64,000 nt of DNA, taken from NCBI RefSeq assembly GCF_001485495.1, contig NZ_BCNF01000034.1, forward strand, positions 1 through 64,000, given 5' to 3'. Made by a program: the position numbers and the translations under genes. Positions 60,444-64,000 of the stretch are shown here, piece by piece. This DNA comes from Gordonia desulfuricans NBRC 100010 (GTDB taxonomy: Bacteria; Actinomycetota; Actinomycetes; Mycobacteriales; Mycobacteriaceae). The stretch's first letter is position 1, and every line of letters begins with the position of its first letter. The notes beneath the pieces were generated by a model. That model was not told the DNA's origin and ran no database searches. It worked only from the letters and a program-made list of their open reading frames with translations.

Positions 60444-60472
60444 CGGCCGTCGCGCACAACGCGCGACGGCCG
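60444..60472. terminator. Hairpin between the aldolase gene and tsaD
   Basis: CGGCCGTCGCGC and GCGCGACGGCCG form a perfect 12-bp stem around ACAAC. It sits between convergent transcripts, 7 bp from the tsaD stop. Confidence 0.75.
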
Positions 60473-60478
60473 TCGTCG

Positions 60479-61525
60479 TCAGAGCTGACTGAGCTGGACA
60501 GACAGTCCGGGATCGGTGGCGACGGTCAGCGGTGACGGTGCCGCACCGCCGGCGATCACATGGGCGCCGAGCGTCGCGATCATCACGCCGTTGTCGGTGC
60601 AGCGGCGCGGCGTCGGGACACGCAGGGTGATCCCGGCCGCGGCGCACCGCTCACCGGCCAGGGAACGGATGCGCGAGTTGGCGGTGGCCCCGCCGCCGAG
60701 TACCAGGGTGTCGACGCCGAGGTCGGTGCAGGCACGGATCGCCTTGAGGGTGAGCACATCGGCCACCGCCTCCTGGAACGACGCGGCGACGTCGGCCATC
60801 GGGACCTCCACCCCGTCACGGCGGCATTTCTCGACATGGCGTGCGACCGCCGTCTTCACCCCGGAGAACGAGAAGTCGTAGCGGGCGTCGCGCGGACCGG
60901 TCATCCCACGGGGGAACGCGATCGCGTGCGGATCGCCCTCGGTGGCGAGCCGGTCGAGTGCCGGGCCGCCGGGATAGCCGAGGTCGAGCAGCCGGGCCAC
61001 CTTGTCGAAGGCCTCCCCGGCCGCGTCGTCGACGGTGGTGCCGAGTTCGACGATGGGCGCGGCCAGATCGGTCACGTGCAGCAGATGGGTGTGTCCACCG
61101 GACACCAGCAATGCCACGCACTCGGGCATCGGTCCGTGTTCGAGGGTGTCCACCGCGACATGTCCGCCGAGATGATTCATCGCATACAGCGGAACATCCC
61201 ATGCCAGCGCATAGGCCTTCGCCGCGGCGACCCCCACGAGCAGCGCACCGGCCAGCCCGGGGCCGATGGTCACCGCGATCGCGTCCGGGCGGTCGATCCC
61301 GGCGGCCTCGCGGGCCCGTCGCATGGTCGGCACGATCGCCTCGAGGTGTGCGCGGGAGGCGATCTCGGGTACCACCCCACCGAATCGGGCGTGCTCGTCG
61401 ACGCTCGAGGCGACCTCGTCGGCCAACATCACCGCGCGGCCGGGGGCGCCGTCGGTGCCGGGTTCCCAGGCGACGATCCCCACTCCGGTCTCGTCGCAGG
61501 AACTCTCGATTCCCATCACGATCAT
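60479..61525 (-). CDS. tsaD: tRNA N6-adenosine threonylcarbamoyltransferase TsaD
   Basis: A 348-residue Kae1/Qri7/YgjD family protein. [14 protein letters not shown] starts it, [11 protein letters not shown] holds the metal His pair, [10 protein letters not shown] and [14 protein letters not shown] are ATP/metal stretches. With TsaB and TsaE it transfers the threonylcarbamoyl group to A37 of ANN-decoding tRNAs. Last of five overlapping genes (ATGA with rimI). Confidence 0.97.
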   Translation of the reverse strand: MIVMGIESSCDETGVGIVAWEPGTDGAPGRAVMLADEVASSVDEHARFGGVVPEIASRAHLEAIVPTMRRAREAAGIDRPDAIAVTIGPGLAGALLVGVAAAKAYALAWDVPLYAMNHLGGHVAVDTLEHGPMPECVALLVSGGHTHLLHVTDLAAPIVELGTTVDDAAGEAFDKVARLLDLGYPGGPALDRLATEGDPHAIAFPRGMTGPRDARYDFSFSGVKTAVARHVEKCRRDGVEVPMADVAASFQEAVADVLTLKAIRACTDLGVDTLVLGGGATANSRIRSLAGERCAAAGITLRVPTPRRCTDNGVMIATLGAHVIAGGAAPSPLTVATDPGLSVQLSQL

Positions 61526-62037
61526 GAGGTGGCGCCTCCTGCGTCGTCGGTGCCGACGCGTCCGGACGCCGACGGTCGGATCATGGTGTGGGCATCGGCG
61601 CCGGACGGCTGGTAGTAGCCTCGCCGGATACCTGCTGTGGCAAAGCCGTTGCGCTCGTACAGCGCGATGGCGGTGTCGTTGTCGGTGCGCACCTCGAGGA
61701 ACACCGGCGCGTCGATCGCGTCGGCGACGGCGAGCAGCGCATCGAGAAGGGCACGACCGTAGCCGAGGCCACGGTGGGTGTGCGCCACCGCGATGGTGTG
61801 GATCTCACATTCGTAGGATCCGGGGATCCCGAGTGTGGAGATCCCCGCATACCCGATCACCGGATCGCCGGGATGCTCACGGGCGGCGAAGTACCGGTTG
61901 TACGGGGCGTTCAGTTCGGCGCGGAATGCGCTTGCCGGCCATGGTGAATCGGCAGCAAAGCTCTGCTGCTCCAACTCCACGACCCGCGGGACATCGGCGA
62001 GTTCGAGGGCGTCGATCACGAGTTCCGGGGCACTCAC
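61522..62037 (-). CDS. rimI: Ribosomal protein S18 alanine N-acetyltransferase-like GNAT
   Basis: A 171-residue GNAT protein. [23 protein letters not shown] is the acetyl-CoA-binding motif (V/I-x-x-x-x-R/Q-G-x-G), [29 protein letters not shown] the C-terminal signature of RimI. Its place between tsaB and tsaD is the standard actinobacterial order. GTG start overlaps tsaB by 4 bp. Target proteins in actinobacteria may be broader than S18. Confidence 0.9.
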   Translation of the reverse strand: MSAPELVIDALELADVPRVVELEQQSFAADSPWPASAFRAELNAPYNRYFAAREHPGDPVIGYAGISTLGIPGSYECEIHTIAVAHTHRGLGYGRALLDALLAVADAIDAPVFLEVRTDNDTAIALYERNGFATAGIRRGYYQPSGADAHTMIRPSASGRVGTDDAGGATS

Positions 62038-62795
62038 GGTGTCACCGACTTGGGCCGTTGGTCCTTGCGTTCCACCGCATCCGGGCGTCGCAGATAGAGC
62101 GGGACGAGCGGTTCCGGGGTCGCCCTGGCCAGCACAGCTGCCGCCGCCGCGGTCGCCAGACCCGACACCGTCGGAATGGTCGACGCGGGTTCGGTTGCCG
62201 TCCAGCCGATCTGGGACAGGTGTGGCGCCGATCCGCCGACCGCGTCGGGGGTGGTGCCGTCGAGATCTGCGGCCACCGCCGCGGGTGCGGCGACCTCCGG
62301 CCCGCGAATCCGGCCGGTGCGCGTGTAGAGCGCCCAGTACACCTCACGGCGTCGGGCGTCGGTCGCCACGGCGATCGTCGACGCGGTCGGCGCCGCCCCG
62401 GCCACCTCCACGGCGATCGCGTCGAGTGAGCACACCCCGTACACCGGCAGGCCCAGGGCGTCACCGAAGGCGGCCGCGGTGGCCATCCCGACCCGCAGAC
62501 CGGTGAACGGGCCGGGGCCCACGCCGGCGACGACGGCATCGAGTTGTCCACGGCCGACCCCGGATTCGGTGAGGGTCTCGCCGATCAGCGTGGTGAGCAG
62601 TTCGGCATGACGGCGATGATCGGCGACGGTCCGGTCGGCGAGCACCGTCACCACCGGCGGCTGCGCGTCGCCGCTCGTGATGGTGGCGATGCCGGTGACC
62701 ACCGCGTCGGTGGCGGTGTCGACCACGAGGACCGTCCGCACCCCACCGGAGGGGGCGGTACCGGTGCCCCTGGCATCGAATTCGGCAGTGCTCAC
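62034..62795 (-). CDS. tsaB: TsaB, t6A synthesis scaffold protein
   Basis: A 253-residue ASKHA-fold protein (YeaZ) that binds TsaD. VLVVDTATDAVVTGI begins the fold, GVGPGPFTGLRVGMATAAAFGDALGLPVYGV is the family signature. The GTG at 62795 gives a GTGA overlap with tsaE; seven more codons are open upstream. It has no catalytic metal site, as expected. The C-terminal part carries Ala-rich extensions and ends in a basic stretch. Confidence 0.93.
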   Translation of the reverse strand: MSTAEFDARGTGTAPSGGVRTVLVVDTATDAVVTGIATITSGDAQPPVVTVLADRTVADHRRHAELLTTLIGETLTESGVGRGQLDAVVAGVGPGPFTGLRVGMATAAAFGDALGLPVYGVCSLDAIAVEVAGAAPTASTIAVATDARRREVYWALYTRTGRIRGPEVAAPAAVAADLDGTTPDAVGGSAPHLSQIGWTATEPASTIPTVSGLATAAAAAVLARATPEPLVPLYLRRPDAVERKDQRPKSVTP

Positions 62796-63247
62796 TGGTG
62801 ATTCACCCATTCCCATTCCGCGTGCCGCACATCGGTGTCCGGATCACGGCGCAGTCGTACGATCAGATGCCGGTCGGCCAGGCGTTCGGCCACACCCTCA
62901 CCCCATTCGACGACGACCACGGCGTCGGCGATCTCGGTGTCGAGGTCGAGGGCGTCGAGTTCGTCGAGCCCACCGAGCCGGTAGGCGTCCACATGCACCA
63001 TCCAGGGTGCGCCCGGGGCGCCCGGCCGGTGCTCGCGGGCGATGATGAACGTCGGTGAGGACACCCGGCCCACCACGCCGAGCCCGGCGGCGATCCCGCG
63101 GGCCAGCGCCGTCTTCCCGGCGCCGAGCGGACCGTCCAGGATCACCAGGTCTCCTGCCGAGAGATGCTGTGCGAGATCGAATCCCAGCGCCTCGGTGTCG
63201 GCGACCTCGGGTAGTTCGCGTTGCCCGGCAGAGTTGTCGGCGGCCAT
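62792..63247 (-). CDS. tsaE: TsaE, ATPase of t6A synthesis
   Basis: A 151-residue P-loop protein (YjeE). Walker A is GPLGAGKTALARGIAAGLG, then VSSPTFIIAREH, HVDAYRLG and VVEWGEGV, all standard. It activates the TsaB-TsaD complex. Either ATG 63247 or GTG 63250 can be used; AGGAG lies 8 or 5 nt ahead. Both overlap the stop of the hydrolase gene. Confidence 0.95.
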   Translation of the reverse strand: MAADNSAGQRELPEVADTEALGFDLAQHLSAGDLVILDGPLGAGKTALARGIAAGLGVVGRVSSPTFIIAREHRPGAPGAPWMVHVDAYRLGGLDELDALDLDTEIADAVVVVEWGEGVAERLADRHLIVRLRRDPDTDVRHAEWEWVNHQ

Positions 63248-64000
63248 CACGCTTTCTCCTTGAGACGCCACCAGCGGCGGCGGGGTCGCGGGGCGGCCAG
63301 GCGTGCCCGCCCGACCAGGTCGTCGATGGCGTCGGTGACCCGGTCGGGCACCTCCATCTGCACCATGTGCCCGGCTCCCTCGACCACCTCGAGGTGGGAG
63401 TCGGTGCCGAGTTCGCCGTACATGTAGAGCGAGTTCGGCAGCGGCGTCATCTTGTCCTGGTCACCGCACACCACCACCGACGGCACGTGCGCGATCACCG
63501 GCAGGCCGAGCGTCTCGTCGTGGGTCTCGAGGACCGACAGGAAGTTCACCACCGTCGCGATCGGGGTGTTCTGCAGCATCTTCTCCACCGCACGGCCGGC
63601 TGCGGGGCTGTGGAACCGGGGCCCGAAACTCGCTGCCACCAGCACCGGTTCGAGGACCATGCGGGTCAGGTCACGGCCGGCCTCGATCACCCGCGGGGTG
63701 CGCCGGGCGACCACCGCGAACGCGTCGAGCAAGGGGTTGCGCAGGCTGCGGCCGAGCCCTTCCTCGGCCAGCCCGCTCGCCGCTGTCGCCACCAGGGCGA
63801 CCCCTGCGACGCGACCGTCGGCGGCGAACAGTTCGGGATGACGACGGGCCAGCCCGAGCAACGCCATGCCACCCATCGAATGCCCCACCAGCACAACCCG
63901 TCCCGCAGGTGCCACGGCGCGAACCACCTCGCGGAGGTCGCTCACCAGCTGATCCATCGTGCACGTCTGCGCGGGGGCGTTCTCGCTGCGACCGTGGCCG
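63247..64000 (-). CDS. Alpha/beta hydrolase (N-terminal part outside window)
   Basis: At least 250 residues of an alpha/beta hydrolase; the frame is open to the window edge (GHGRSENAPAQTCT before an internal Met), so the start is beyond it. Nucleophile Ser lies in VVLVGHSMGGMALL, an acid in VVVCGDQDKMTPL and the His in VVEGAGHMVQME. The GHGRS piece is the usual motif before the nucleophile strand. Its stop overlaps tsaE, so it leads the tsa operon seen here. In M. tuberculosis an alpha/beta hydrolase is also encoded upstream of tsaE. Substrate unknown. Confidence 0.88.
   Translation of the reverse strand, partial: GHGRSENAPAQTCTMDQLVSDLREVVRAVAPAGRVVLVGHSMGGMALLGLARRHPELFAADGRVAGVALVATAASGLAEEGLGRSLRNPLLDAFAVVARRTPRVIEAGRDLTRMVLEPVLVAASFGPRFHSPAAGRAVEKMLQNTPIATVVNFLSVLETHDETLGLPVIAHVPSVVVCGDQDKMTPLPNSLYMYGELGTDSHLEVVEGAGHMVQMEVPDRVTDAIDDLVGRARLAAPRPRRRWWRLKEKA

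Overview
The window reads as a piece of a high-GC actinobacterial chromosome from the mycolic-acid bacteria (order Mycobacteriales). Gene order follows the Mycobacterium tuberculosis blocks Rv3311-Rv3319 (acidic protein, add-deoA-cdd, sdhCDAB), Rv3335c-Rv3336c (YihY, trpS), metY-metX-folD, and Rv3396c-Rv3423c (guaA, choD, guaB3, guaB2, sigD, whiB3, groEL1-groES, tsa genes). The dispersed repeat family near 35.1 kb recalls Gordonia and Rhodococcus, so Gordonia or a close relative is my best guess; species is not determined. I see no rRNA, tRNA, CRISPR array, insertion sequence or prophage.

Layout. 0-9 kb: end of an NlpC/P60 peptidase gene, a duplicated acidic protein, the nucleoside salvage operon add-deoA-cdd, and divergently succinate dehydrogenase sdhCDAB, with a good iron box (IdeR/DtxR type) between them. 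9-18 kb: D-Ala-D-Ala carboxypeptidase, YihY membrane protein, trpS, exonuclease III, the iron-storage pair bfd-bfr behind two iron boxes, an MFS exporter and a secreted PE-PPE/cutinase-fold protein. 18-26 kb: a SAM-IV riboswitch controlling metY-metX, a membrane-anchored Hsp70-like protein, a DUF3017 protein with folD, a PLP dehydratase, a frameshifted secreted protein and trmL. 26-36.5 kb: damage-inducible mutagenesis: dnaE2 and imuA'-imuB, each behind a LexA/SOS box, flanking a minimal nSTAND NTPase gene and a D-threonine-aldolase-like gene; then a tandem 139-bp repeat and a radical SAM protein.

36.6-42 kb: a tail-anchored Ser/Thr kinase and a PspC-based envelope-stress module (PspC histidine kinase, LuxR-type regulator, divergent PspC/toastrack protein). 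42-54 kb: guaA, a biotin ECF transporter (bioY-bioM-bioN), a cholesterol-oxidase-like GMC enzyme, guaB3, guaB2, a DUF5319 protein, sigD with its anti-sigma factor, and whiB3. 54-64 kb: groES-groEL1 under a CIRCE element, an IclR-controlled meta-cleavage lower pathway (hydratase, acetaldehyde dehydrogenase, aldolase), and the five-gene overlapping operon hydrolase-tsaE-tsaB-rimI-tsaD for tRNA t6A synthesis.

Most of the window is core genome. The parts most worth a second look are the dnaE2/nSTAND/imuAB region, where ImuB seems to lack the usual clamp-binding motif and the nSTAND protein is strongly reduced; the iron box in front of sdh; the membrane-anchored Hsp70-like protein; the internally duplicated acidic protein; and the catabolic cluster sitting between groES and the tsa operon. 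Several genes have a TANNNT -10 element 6-8 nt before the start codon, as expected for leaderless mRNAs.
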